Below, piece after piece: positions 4,608 to 10,972 of a DNA stretch of 10,972 nt. The position numbers and the translations under genes are program-made. Each line of letters opens with the position of its first letter. Position 1 is the stretch's first letter. The notes under the pieces are model-generated. The model ran no database searches and was not told the DNA's origin. It saw nothing but the letters and a program-made list of their open reading frames with translations. This stretch comes from Acidobacteriota bacterium (lineage in GTDB: Bacteria > Acidobacteriota > Terriglobia > Terriglobales > Acidobacteriaceae), in the NCBI GenBank assembly GCA_021805265.1, contig JAJZFR010000135.1, positions 1-10,972 of the forward strand, read 5' to 3'.

Positions 4608-7157
4608 ATGAAGCTCCAATGGCCTCGCTTCAGCATCGAACGACTGCGCAACGTAGTCCTGGTTGGCGGAGTGTTCCTGATTGCGGCGGTGATCGCATTT
4701 CTCTTCGCGGGGCAGTGGAGGCGTCGGCTGCTCACCCAGGACCTGCCGCGGAGGCTCGGTGCCAACATCGAGTTGGAGGCCAACGGCTTCAACTACACCC
4801 AGACCAGCAAAGGAAAAACTCTCTTCAAAATCCACGCCGAACGCGCCGAACAGATGAAACAGAATGCCAGGACGCTCCTGCACAATGTCCGCATCGAGAT
4901 GTACGGAGCCGATTCAACTCAGACGGACACCATCACTGGCAGACAGTTTGAATATGATCAGGCTGCGGGAAAAGCGGTTGCCCTCGGCGAAGTCCAGATC
5001 GACCTGGTGAGGCCGGTCAATCCGACCGCAGGCCGCGCTGCCGGAGCTGGCGCGGACAAATCAAGCCAGAACAACACCATCCACCTCCGCACCAGCGGCC
5101 TCGAGTTTAACCAGAAGAGCGGCATCGCGACGACCACCCAGCGGGTGGATTTTTCTCTCGAGCAGGGAAGCGGAAACTCGATCGGCGCAACCTACGACTC
5201 GAACGGCGGTGACCTCGTGCTTGATCGCGATGTCGCCATTTCGGTTCGGCGTCCCAACGAAAATCTTCTCGTCCACGCCAGCCATGCCGAGTTTGAGCGC
5301 GCTCACCAGCTTTGCCATCTGCTTGCGATGACCGCCAGCGACGCCGGTGGAACCGCTACCAGCGGCGTTGCGGTGATCCACTTCCGCGCCGATGGCTCGC
5401 TGGTGCAGTTGGATGGCTCGGATACACTTCGCTTGACCAATCCTTCCGGAGCCGTGATTACCGCGCCGCAAGGCTCGATGATCTTCGACAGCCAGAGCCA
5501 CCCCACGCACGGTGTGTTGCGTGGAGGAACCAGCTTTTCGCTGCATCAACCGGGGCGCAGCGTCGAGGGCTCCGCGCCCACGGCCCAACTCGCCTTCGAT
5601 AGCCTGGGGCGGCTCCATCGGACACATCTCGAACGCGGCGTTATCCTGACCAGCCAACAGCAAACCATCCCCGGAAAGTCGATGGAAACTCGTCGCCGCT
5701 GGACCTCCGAGATTGCCGATCTCGACTTCGTTCCCGTCGTCGCCAGCTCTGGTCCAGCACATGCAGCCAGGTCCGCGACCCCCGGCGCAAGCCAACCGGT
5801 GGCGCTCCGCACCATTCATGGAACTGGAAGTGTCGTTATCACCTCCGAAGGCGATCCCAAAGCCAACGGCCCCACCCGCATGGCAGCCGACGACGTTGTC
5901 GCCGAGCTTACCCCAGACTCGAAACTCTCCAGGCTGACCGGCGATGGCCACGCGCAGTTTGAACAATCCACCAAAGATGGCGCGCATCAGGTGACCAACT
6001 CGGATCATCTGGAAGCCCGCTTCACCCCCCAGACGCGCGCCCTCGCGGCAAACGCTGGCGAATCGGCTCAATCCATCGAATCCATTCTCCAGACAGGCCA
6101 CGTCGCGCTCACCAACACGCCAGGGCCAGCCCGGACCGGCGCAATGCAACAGCTTCCCCTTCACGCCACGGCAGCGCGCGCCGACTACGATGGGCTGAAA
6201 CAGACATTGCATCTTTCCGGCTCCTCCAATCAGCCGCCGCGTGTCTCAAGCGACACTTTTTCCATGTCTGCAACGACCATCGATCTGCTCCGCCTCTCCG
6301 GCGACCTGTTTGGCCACCGGAACGTGAGGGCTTCGTGGTCGGGAAGCCTCTCCGGGCCGGCAACCGGGGAATCTGCTCCGCGCGCCGGCAAGTCGCCAGG
6401 CCAGGGCGATCCGGTGTACGCGGTTGCCTCCGAACTGGCCCTCCACCGCGATTCGCAGCAGATGGTGCTGCTCGGCGCGCCGTCCAATCCCGCGCGCCTG
6501 TGGCAGGCAGCAAACTCGGTCACAGCCCCGCAAATTACCCTGAATCGTAAACTCCTGACGCTCGATGCGAACGGCGAAAGCCGCGCCAACCCGGTGAGCG
6601 CCCTGCTGGCCAATACCCGCAGCGATGCGCGGCCCAGCCCGCGAAAACCCACCAGAGCCATTGCATCAGACACGCATCGCGCCGCCATTGCCGACACCTC
6701 CGTCATGCGTCTCACCAGCGGAGAACTCCATTACTCCGAGGGGCAGCGATTGGCCACTTTTTCCCGAGCAACCTGGGGACCCGTGGCCGCCGAGACGAGC
6801 ACCTCCGACGGCATCGCCAGAATCCTCTCCGATTCAGCCCGGGTGTATCTCCTCGATCCCGGCACTCATGCATCCTCAGCGGGCAGCCAGGCCAACGCCA
6901 CAGTGGACCGCATGGTCAGCCAGGGACACGTAGCCGTCCGCCTTCCAGGCCGCGTCGGAACCGGAGACAAACTCGTCTATACCGGCGACGACGGGCTTTT
7001 TACCCTCACCGGATCCGCTGCCAATCCGCCGCGTATCCGCGATCAGCAGCACGGCACTGTTACCGGCAATGCATTGATTTTCAATAGCCAGGATGATAGC
7101 GTCACAGTCGAAGGCAACGGTGCCGCGACGACCACGAATACGCGAACCCCGCGCTGA
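4608..7157 (+). CDS. LptC-type LPS export protein fused to LptA/OstA-like repeats
   Basis: The 849-residue product has a short basic N-terminus, one membrane helix (about 16-34) and a long beta-rich periplasmic part. Residues 53-137 match the LptC pattern: polar strands, KTLFKIHAERAEQ, then NVRIEMYG and ALGEVQIDL. Further down are OstA/LptA-type segments with repeated G-x-V strands (HGTGSVVITS, LQTGHVALTN, VSQGHVAVRLP) and three copies of a motif of the form L-x-G-S-x-N-x-P-R, at residues 533-560, 619-647 and 798-826. Pro/Ala/Ser-rich linkers lie near 379-399, 577-601 and 663-693. LptC and LptA proteins are usually about 190 residues each, so this is far longer. Its expected role is to receive LPS from the LptBFG exporter and carry it along a periplasmic beta-jellyroll. 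lptB follows after 35 bp, supporting the assignment. I chose the ATG at 4608 over an in-frame TTG at 4569 because it has AGGAAGAG upstream (4588-4595) and gives a normal membrane-anchor N-terminus. Confidence 0.85.
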   Translation: MKLQWPRFSIERLRNVVLVGGVFLIAAVIAFLFAGQWRRRLLTQDLPRRLGANIELEANGFNYTQTSKGKTLFKIHAERAEQMKQNARTLLHNVRIEMYGADSTQTDTITGRQFEYDQAAGKAVALGEVQIDLVRPVNPTAGRAAGAGADKSSQNNTIHLRTSGLEFNQKSGIATTTQRVDFSLEQGSGNSIGATYDSNGGDLVLDRDVAISVRRPNENLLVHASHAEFERAHQLCHLLAMTASDAGGTATSGVAVIHFRADGSLVQLDGSDTLRLTNPSGAVITAPQGSMIFDSQSHPTHGVLRGGTSFSLHQPGRSVEGSAPTAQLAFDSLGRLHRTHLERGVILTSQQQTIPGKSMETRRRWTSEIADLDFVPVVASSGPAHAARSATPGASQPVALRTIHGTGSVVITSEGDPKANGPTRMAADDVVAELTPDSKLSRLTGDGHAQFEQSTKDGAHQVTNSDHLEARFTPQTRALAANAGESAQSIESILQTGHVALTNTPGPARTGAMQQLPLHATAARADYDGLKQTLHLSGSSNQPPRVSSDTFSMSATTIDLLRLSGDLFGHRNVRASWSGSLSGPATGESAPRAGKSPGQGDPVYAVASELALHRDSQQMVLLGAPSNPARLWQAANSVTAPQITLNRKLLTLDANGESRANPVSALLANTRSDARPSPRKPTRAIASDTHRAAIADTSVMRLTSGELHYSEGQRLATFSRATWGPVAAETSTSDGIARILSDSARVYLLDPGTHASSAGSQANATVDRMVSQGHVAVRLPGRVGTGDKLVYTGDDGLFTLTGSAANPPRIRDQQHGTVTGNALIFNSQDDSVTVEGNGAATTTNTRTPR
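6204..7085 (+). repeat. three protein-level OstA-like repeats inside the LptC fusion
   Basis: Three related segments are encoded at 6204-6287, 6462-6548 and 6999-7085. Their cores read SGSSNQPPRV, LGAPSNPARL and TGSAANPPRI. Each is followed after 8-13 residues by a short strand of type A/G-x-x-I-x-L/F (SATTIDL, TAPQITLN, TGNALIFN). They resemble the strand-turn unit near the C-terminus of LptA. The repeat is seen in the protein, not as strong DNA identity. Confidence 0.6.
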
Positions 7158-7192
7158 ATCGCGGAACGGATCGGGATGACGGTTTTTGGGGA

Positions 7193-7924
7193 ATGATGCA
7201 AACACTTACCGCCGAGGGAATCGGCAAAACCTACGGTGGACGACAGGTGGTTCGCAACGTAAGCGTGACCATCTCGCGCGGTGAAGTTGTCGGTCTGCTG
7301 GGGCCAAACGGCGCGGGCAAGACCACCAGCTTTTACATGATCGTGGGCCTCGTCGCTCCCGAGTCCGGGCGCGTCCTGGTCGATGCCACCGACATCACCC
7401 ACTTGCCCATGTATCTCCGCGCGCGCAACCATGGCATCAGCTATCTGCCCCAGGAGCCATCCGTCTTTCGCAAGCTCACCGTCGAGGAAAATATCCTCGC
7501 CGTCCTCGAAAACCAGCCCTTGCCGGATCGTGAACGCCGACAGAGAACGGATCGCCTGATCCAGCAGCTCAACCTGCGCCACATTCGAACCACCAAGGGC
7601 TATGCGCTTTCCGGTGGCGAGCGCAGGCGGGTCGAGATTGCCCGCTGCCTCTGCATTCAGCCCAGCTTTCTCCTGCTCGATGAGCCGTTCAGCGGCATTG
7701 ACCCGATTGCCGTACTCGATCTTCAGAAGATCATCTTCGATCTCAAATCCAGCGGCATCGGAATCCTCATTACCGATCACAACGTTCGCGAGACCCTCTC
7801 GGTCACCGACCGAGCCTACATCATCGCCGAAGGACACATCTTTCGCGCCGGCACTCCGCATCAGTTGGGCAACGATCCCGAGGTGCGGCGTGTCTACCTC
7901 GGAGAAGGATTTTCGCTCGATTGA
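7193..7924 (+). CDS. lptB: LPS export ABC transporter ATP-binding protein LptB
   Basis: LptB is the cytoplasmic ATPase that, as a dimer with LptF and LptG, extracts LPS from the inner membrane. The 243 residues match the E. coli protein in length and motifs: Walker A GPNGAGKTT, Q-loop YLPQEPSVFRKL, ABC signature LSGGERRRVEIARCL, Walker B with catalytic glutamate FLLLDEPFSGIDP, and H-loop ILITDHNVRETL. The C-terminal RRVYLGEGFSLD also follows the family. Two adjacent ATGs (7193 and 7196) are possible. GGGGA at 7188-7192 touches the first and sits 3 nt before the second, so the second may be used. The TGA stop is followed at once by an in-frame TAG. The fused LptC-type gene ends 35 bp upstream, so they are almost certainly one transcript. 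lptF and lptG are not in this window. Confidence 0.97.
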   Translation: MMQTLTAEGIGKTYGGRQVVRNVSVTISRGEVVGLLGPNGAGKTTSFYMIVGLVAPESGRVLVDATDITHLPMYLRARNHGISYLPQEPSVFRKLTVEENILAVLENQPLPDRERRQRTDRLIQQLNLRHIRTTKGYALSGGERRRVEIARCLCIQPSFLLLDEPFSGIDPIAVLDLQKIIFDLKSSGIGILITDHNVRETLSVTDRAYIIAEGHIFRAGTPHQLGNDPEVRRVYLGEGFSLD

Positions 7925-8058
7925 TAGATCGCAAACACATTCTCGGATTGGGCATGACCCATTCTGGAACATCCTCACCTGGGCCTCACAACTTCCGGGC
8001 CGCTTTTGCCTCATGCGATTTACACTGAGGGTACTTCACCGGGACAGGGTACTCCGCT

Positions 8059-9723
8059 ATGCCGCTGCTGCAACCCAGACTGAACCTGAAGGTTTCGCAA
8101 CGCCAGATCCTCACCCCGGGTCTGATGCAGATGGTGAGTGTTCTGGCCTTGAACAAGCTCGAACTGACGGAGATGATCCAGGCGGAAATGATCGAAAATC
8201 CGGTGCTCGAGGAGATCGACGAGTCCGTTCCCACCTTCGATGAAATCGGCGGTCGGGAGGCTCAACTGGACCGAATGGCGGATCGCGCAGCAGACCGGGT
8301 TGTCGAAGCGGAACCGGTCCAGGCCAGAGACCCGTTTGAAGAGATCGACTTTGGCGCTTATTTTCAGGAGTACCTCGACCCAGGCTTCAAGACCAGCCAG
8401 GAGTACGAAGAACTCGACCGCCCCACCTTCGATCAGTTTCTCTCCAGCCCAACCACTTTGACCGACCATCTGCTCTGGCAGTTGGGTGCTTTGAGCCTGA
8501 GTCACGAGCTGCGCGAAGCGGCCGAGTTTCTCATCGGCAATCTGGATGAAAACGGCTATCTGGCTTTTTCCATCGAGGAGATTGCGACCGTTTATGTCGA
8601 GACGATTCACCCTGCGAATGCGACCATTTCCATCGCTCCTGCCGTCTCCGCTCCGGCCCCCACTTCCCATTTGGAAGCGGTCATCGAGCGACTCGACGCT
8701 GCGCTCAAAGTTGTCCAGCAACTGGACCCATCCGGCATCGGTGCGCGCGATCTCAGGGAGTGCCTGCTCATCCAGCTCGAGGCCCAGTCGCGCGAGATGG
8801 ACCTGGTCTTTGGCCTCGGTTTGGCGAACCATTCCAATGCGCTCGATACCGAGCCTGAGACATCGAGTCCACATCATGGGCTGCACGCCGACGCGGAGGC
8901 TTTGCTGGCCCGTCGGCGCAAGAGTTTTTCCACGGCAAAGCGTGTCGTGGACCATCATCTCCCACTGCTCTCGCGCCGCGACTCGAAGGAGATTGCCCGC
9001 GCAGCTTCCTGTTCGGTGGCCGATGTCGATGGCGCAGTCGAACTCATCCGTACGCTCGATCCCCGGCCTGGCCGTCGCTACGGTCACGAACAGGCGCGCC
9101 TGATCGAGCCCGATGTGGCTTTCGTGAAGAGCGGAGATAGCTGGATTGCGGTCCTGAATGAGGAAAACATCCCCAGCCTGCGCCTGAGCCACCGCTATCG
9201 ACGCATGCTGGTCGCTGAGACCACCGATCAGGATGTCAAAGATTATGTGAAAGAGCGTTTCCGCTCGGCGGTGCAATTGATGCGCAACATCGCCCAGCGC
9301 AAAAGCACCATCCTGCGCACCTGTGAAGTCATTGTTCGCCGCCAGCACGAGTTCCTCGAACTGGGCATCGAGGCGCAGCGCCCCATGATGATCAAGGAGG
9401 TCGCCGAAGAGATAGGCGTCCATCCCTCGACGGTCAGCCGCGCGGTGGCTAATAAATACGCCCATACACCCCAGGGAGTCATCGAGCTTCGCGCATTTTT
9501 CTCCGAAGGCTCGAATGGTCCTGAGGGTGCCGATACGCCGCTCGTCGTGCTCAAGCGCAAGGTGCGCAAGCTGATCGAAGAGGAAGACGCGCGTCGTCCG
9601 CTCACCGACGACCAACTCGCCGCGATGCTCCAGGCCCAGGGCATCCAGGTCACCAGACGCACCGTGGCAAAGTATCGCGAAGACATGCAGATTCCCTCGA
9701 CCCACCAGCGCCGGCGCCGCTGA
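8059..9723 (+). CDS. rpoN: RNA polymerase sigma-54 factor (RpoN)
   Basis: Sigma-54 directs RNA polymerase to -24/-12 promoters and needs enhancer-binding ATPases to open them. The 554 residues show the full family plan: a Gln/Leu-rich region I at 1-50 (LKVSQRQILTPGLMQM), an acidic region II (51-120), the core-binding domain (about 130-340) with QLDPSGIGARDLRECL, the helix-turn-helix around 445-467 (EEIGVHPSTVSRAVANKY) and the RpoN box TRRTVAKYRE at 532-541. It is longer than the usual ~480 residues because of extra segments near 177-204 and 243-285. The ATG at 8059 gives the conserved N-terminus; upstream there is only a weak AGGGT. The 134-bp gap after lptB holds an imperfect TACACT -10 candidate at 8021-8026 and a CCTCA/TGAGG inverted repeat (8009-8030), so rpoN may have its own promoter as well as read-through from lptB. 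The lpt-rpoN order is shared with many Proteobacteria. Confidence 0.97.
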   Translation: MPLLQPRLNLKVSQRQILTPGLMQMVSVLALNKLELTEMIQAEMIENPVLEEIDESVPTFDEIGGREAQLDRMADRAADRVVEAEPVQARDPFEEIDFGAYFQEYLDPGFKTSQEYEELDRPTFDQFLSSPTTLTDHLLWQLGALSLSHELREAAEFLIGNLDENGYLAFSIEEIATVYVETIHPANATISIAPAVSAPAPTSHLEAVIERLDAALKVVQQLDPSGIGARDLRECLLIQLEAQSREMDLVFGLGLANHSNALDTEPETSSPHHGLHADAEALLARRRKSFSTAKRVVDHHLPLLSRRDSKEIARAASCSVADVDGAVELIRTLDPRPGRRYGHEQARLIEPDVAFVKSGDSWIAVLNEENIPSLRLSHRYRRMLVAETTDQDVKDYVKERFRSAVQLMRNIAQRKSTILRTCEVIVRRQHEFLELGIEAQRPMMIKEVAEEIGVHPSTVSRAVANKYAHTPQGVIELRAFFSEGSNGPEGADTPLVVLKRKVRKLIEEEDARRPLTDDQLAAMLQAQGIQVTRRTVAKYREDMQIPSTHQRRRR

Positions 9724-9783
9724 CCGTTCTCCGCTCTTCCGGCCCACGAATCCGGCCCCGCTGATCCTTCTCCGCGTTCTTCC
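9717..9783. repeat. imperfect direct repeat across the rpoN stop codon
   Basis: CCGCTGACCGTTCTCCGC at 9717-9734 recurs as CCGCTGATCCTTCTCCGC at 9758-9775, and both copies continue into a similar CTTCC-ending tail (to 9740 and 9783). The first copy contains the rpoN stop codon. Between them TCCGGCCC also occurs twice. The 62-bp gap between the convergent genes is mostly this repeat. I see no convincing terminator hairpin with a T tract here. Confidence 0.5.
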
Positions 9784-9785
9784 TC

Positions 9786-10972
9786 TTAGCGCGGGGTCAC
9801 GGCGATTTGCATCGTCCGGTAGTCGAAGCTGTAGCTTTTCAACTGTTCCAGCGCATCCACCCCGAGCGTTCCGTAGGTGTCGTCCGTGGCGCTTCGGCCA
9901 AGCGGCTCTGTAAGAACCTGCAAATCCTCGAAAATGGCCCGCGTGGCACCAAACTCCAGCGAAACCGCGCTGGCTACAAAGGCCGGTGTCGGCGGAAGAT
10001 TGCTCGATCCCGGAAGGCTGAGCAGTTGCATCTTTTGGCCCGCGAAGGCTGCGGTATGCTCCGAATAGAAGCGCGAGGTCAGGTAGCTTTGCTGGCCTCC
10101 CGCATCGACCAGATACATGCGGGGATCATCGGCCTTGCCCAGCGCGACCAGTATCTGATCGCCGTCCAGATAAAAGGGCGCGCCGTGCGTAATGCGCGCG
10201 CCATGGGGGCCAGGATCGACGCGTATCTGAGCATTCGCTGTGATGGTCAGGCTGCCCAGCGCAGAGACGGCAGGGTAGCCCAGCACACCGCGCACCTGAT
10301 ACCCCGAGCGCGGAAAATCATAGTCCGCATCGTTGAATACAAATGCGGTCGCATTGCGGAACGTGACGTTGCCCAGGGTCATGCGCGGAATCACCGTTGC
10401 GTGGACCACCATCGGGCGTCCGGTCAGTGTGTGGATCGTAGCCGATTGCGCGGAGAGCTTCAGCCCAACCTCGCGTGCCGTCGAGAAGCAGATCAGGTTG
10501 AAGGGCGACGTGGGGTCCAGCATCCAGTCATGCGATTGCGCATCCACGAAGACGGGAATGTCGGTCAAGCCGAGAGGATCAAGATCGTAAGGCAGCGAAA
10601 ACGGCGCACCATACTCGACCGTCATCGGCGGATTCCCGACAGCCAGTGGAAGCAGTTTCAGCGGCAGCTCGATCTCGTCTTTTTCTTCCGCAGTAAGCGT
10701 AGCTCCGAGTCGCGTCGAATAAGCCTGATACGCGGCTGCGGCGCGCCCCAGGTCGCCCGTTCGCAGGTAGTCTTCGGCCAGCGCTTTGCGCGCCATCTTT
10801 TCTTCCGTCAGGTTGCCGCTCCGGGCGATTTCGTCCACCAGCGGCGCGAGCAACCGGATCGATTCCTGCGGTTTGTTTTCGCGGTTATCCAGAACTCCGC
10901 GAAGAAACCTCTGCTGCTCGTCGGTCAGCGCAGTCTTGCCGGAGTTCTCATCGGCGAGCATCTGTTCGAGGC
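9786..10972 (-). CDS. retropepsin-like two-lobe protein with degenerate active-site motifs, N-terminus cut by window edge
   Basis: This is a partial gene: the frame is open to the right edge, reading L-E-Q before the first Met at 10961, and stops with TAA at 9788-9786. Numbering here is from that Met. Residues 10-95 are helical and Ala/Leu-rich (ARKALAEDYLRTGDLGRAAAAYQAY), like TPR repeats. Two lobes of the gag-type/retropepsin aspartic protease family follow. Lobe 1 (about 115-250) includes WMLDPTSPFNLI and GVLGYPAVSALGSLTI. Lobe 2 (about 255-391) includes MYLVDAGGQQSYL and GTLGVDALEQLKSYSFDYRTM. In active members each lobe carries D-T-G-A/S. Here Asp149 is in DPTS and Asp286 is in DAGG, so the aspartates remain but the motifs do not. 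Activity is therefore doubtful; a binding role is possible. It is convergent with rpoN with a 62-bp gap, and no functional link is visible. A signal peptide, if any, would be outside the window. Confidence 0.75.
   Translation of the reverse strand, partial: LEQMLADENSGKTALTDEQQRFLRGVLDNRENKPQESIRLLAPLVDEIARSGNLTEEKMARKALAEDYLRTGDLGRAAAAYQAYSTRLGATLTAEEKDEIELPLKLLPLAVGNPPMTVEYGAPFSLPYDLDPLGLTDIPVFVDAQSHDWMLDPTSPFNLICFSTAREVGLKLSAQSATIHTLTGRPMVVHATVIPRMTLGNVTFRNATAFVFNDADYDFPRSGYQVRGVLGYPAVSALGSLTITANAQIRVDPGPHGARITHGAPFYLDGDQILVALGKADDPRMYLVDAGGQQSYLTSRFYSEHTAAFAGQKMQLLSLPGSSNLPPTPAFVASAVSLEFGATRAIFEDLQVLTEPLGRSATDDTYGTLGVDALEQLKSYSFDYRTMQIAVTPR

Noticed and set aside
5061..6212. 383-codon open frame on the minus strand, antisense to the LptC/OstA fusion
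   Set aside because: It lies inside the lpt gene on the opposite strand, its product is Gly/Ala/Arg-rich without domains, and the lpt frame is supported by homology at both ends and by lptB next door.
7949..7961. TGGG-N5-CCCA inverted repeat between lptB and rpoN
   Set aside because: A 4-bp arm with no T tract is too weak to call a terminator or operator. I also looked for a sigma-54 -24/-12 promoter here and found none.
8020..9747. 575-codon open frame on the minus strand, antisense to rpoN
   Set aside because: It mirrors rpoN, whose motifs are unmistakable. Long antisense frames are common in GC-rich genes with strong third-position bias, and the translation shows no recognisable domain.
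9741..9760. GGCC-rich pairing between the two convergent gene ends as a bidirectional terminator
   Set aside because: The apparent pairing is a direct repeat of TCCGGCCC containing a palindromic CCGG, not a stable hairpin, and no T tract flanks it.

Overview
The window looks like ordinary chromosome from a GC-rich, diderm (LPS-making) bacterium. The most likely source is Acidobacteriota, class Terriglobia. This is inferred from the gene order lptC/lptA-like – lptB – rpoN, the long fused LptC/OstA protein, the secreted MetX-like hydrolase and the overall protein style; no rRNA or other marker gene is present to confirm it. I see no mobile element, tRNA, rRNA or CRISPR array.

Left part (1-3855, all minus strand). 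A membrane-bound GGDEF diguanylate cyclase runs off the left edge, so its C-terminus is missing. Its gene is preceded by an AT-rich 236-bp intergenic region with a short direct repeat. Upstream of that come murA (UDP-GlcNAc enolpyruvyl transferase, first committed step of peptidoglycan synthesis) and a MetX-like alpha/beta hydrolase with a signal peptide.

Middle part (3856-9723, plus strand). A 73-bp divergent promoter region separates the hydrolase from a plus-strand run. Both flanking start codons sit exactly 7 nt after a TANNNT hexamer, the layout expected of leaderless mRNAs, and a 15-bp dyad lies between the two promoters. The run begins with an unrecognised 203-residue protein. It continues with an 849-residue inner-membrane-anchored fusion of an LptC-type domain to several OstA/LptA-like segments, then lptB (ATPase of the LPS exporter), then rpoN (sigma-54). 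The fusion and LptB should work together in moving LPS across the periplasm. The fusion may replace separate LptC and LptA proteins. The hpf and ptsN genes that often follow rpoN in Proteobacteria are absent here.

Right part (9786-10972, minus strand). Convergent to rpoN is the C-terminal part of a retropepsin-like two-lobe protein with a helical TPR-like N-terminal region. Both catalytic DTG motifs look degenerate. Its N-terminus lies beyond the window.

The points most worth a second look are the LptC/OstA fusion with its internal repeats, the paired leaderless divergent promoters, and the aspartic protease-like protein with altered active-site motifs.
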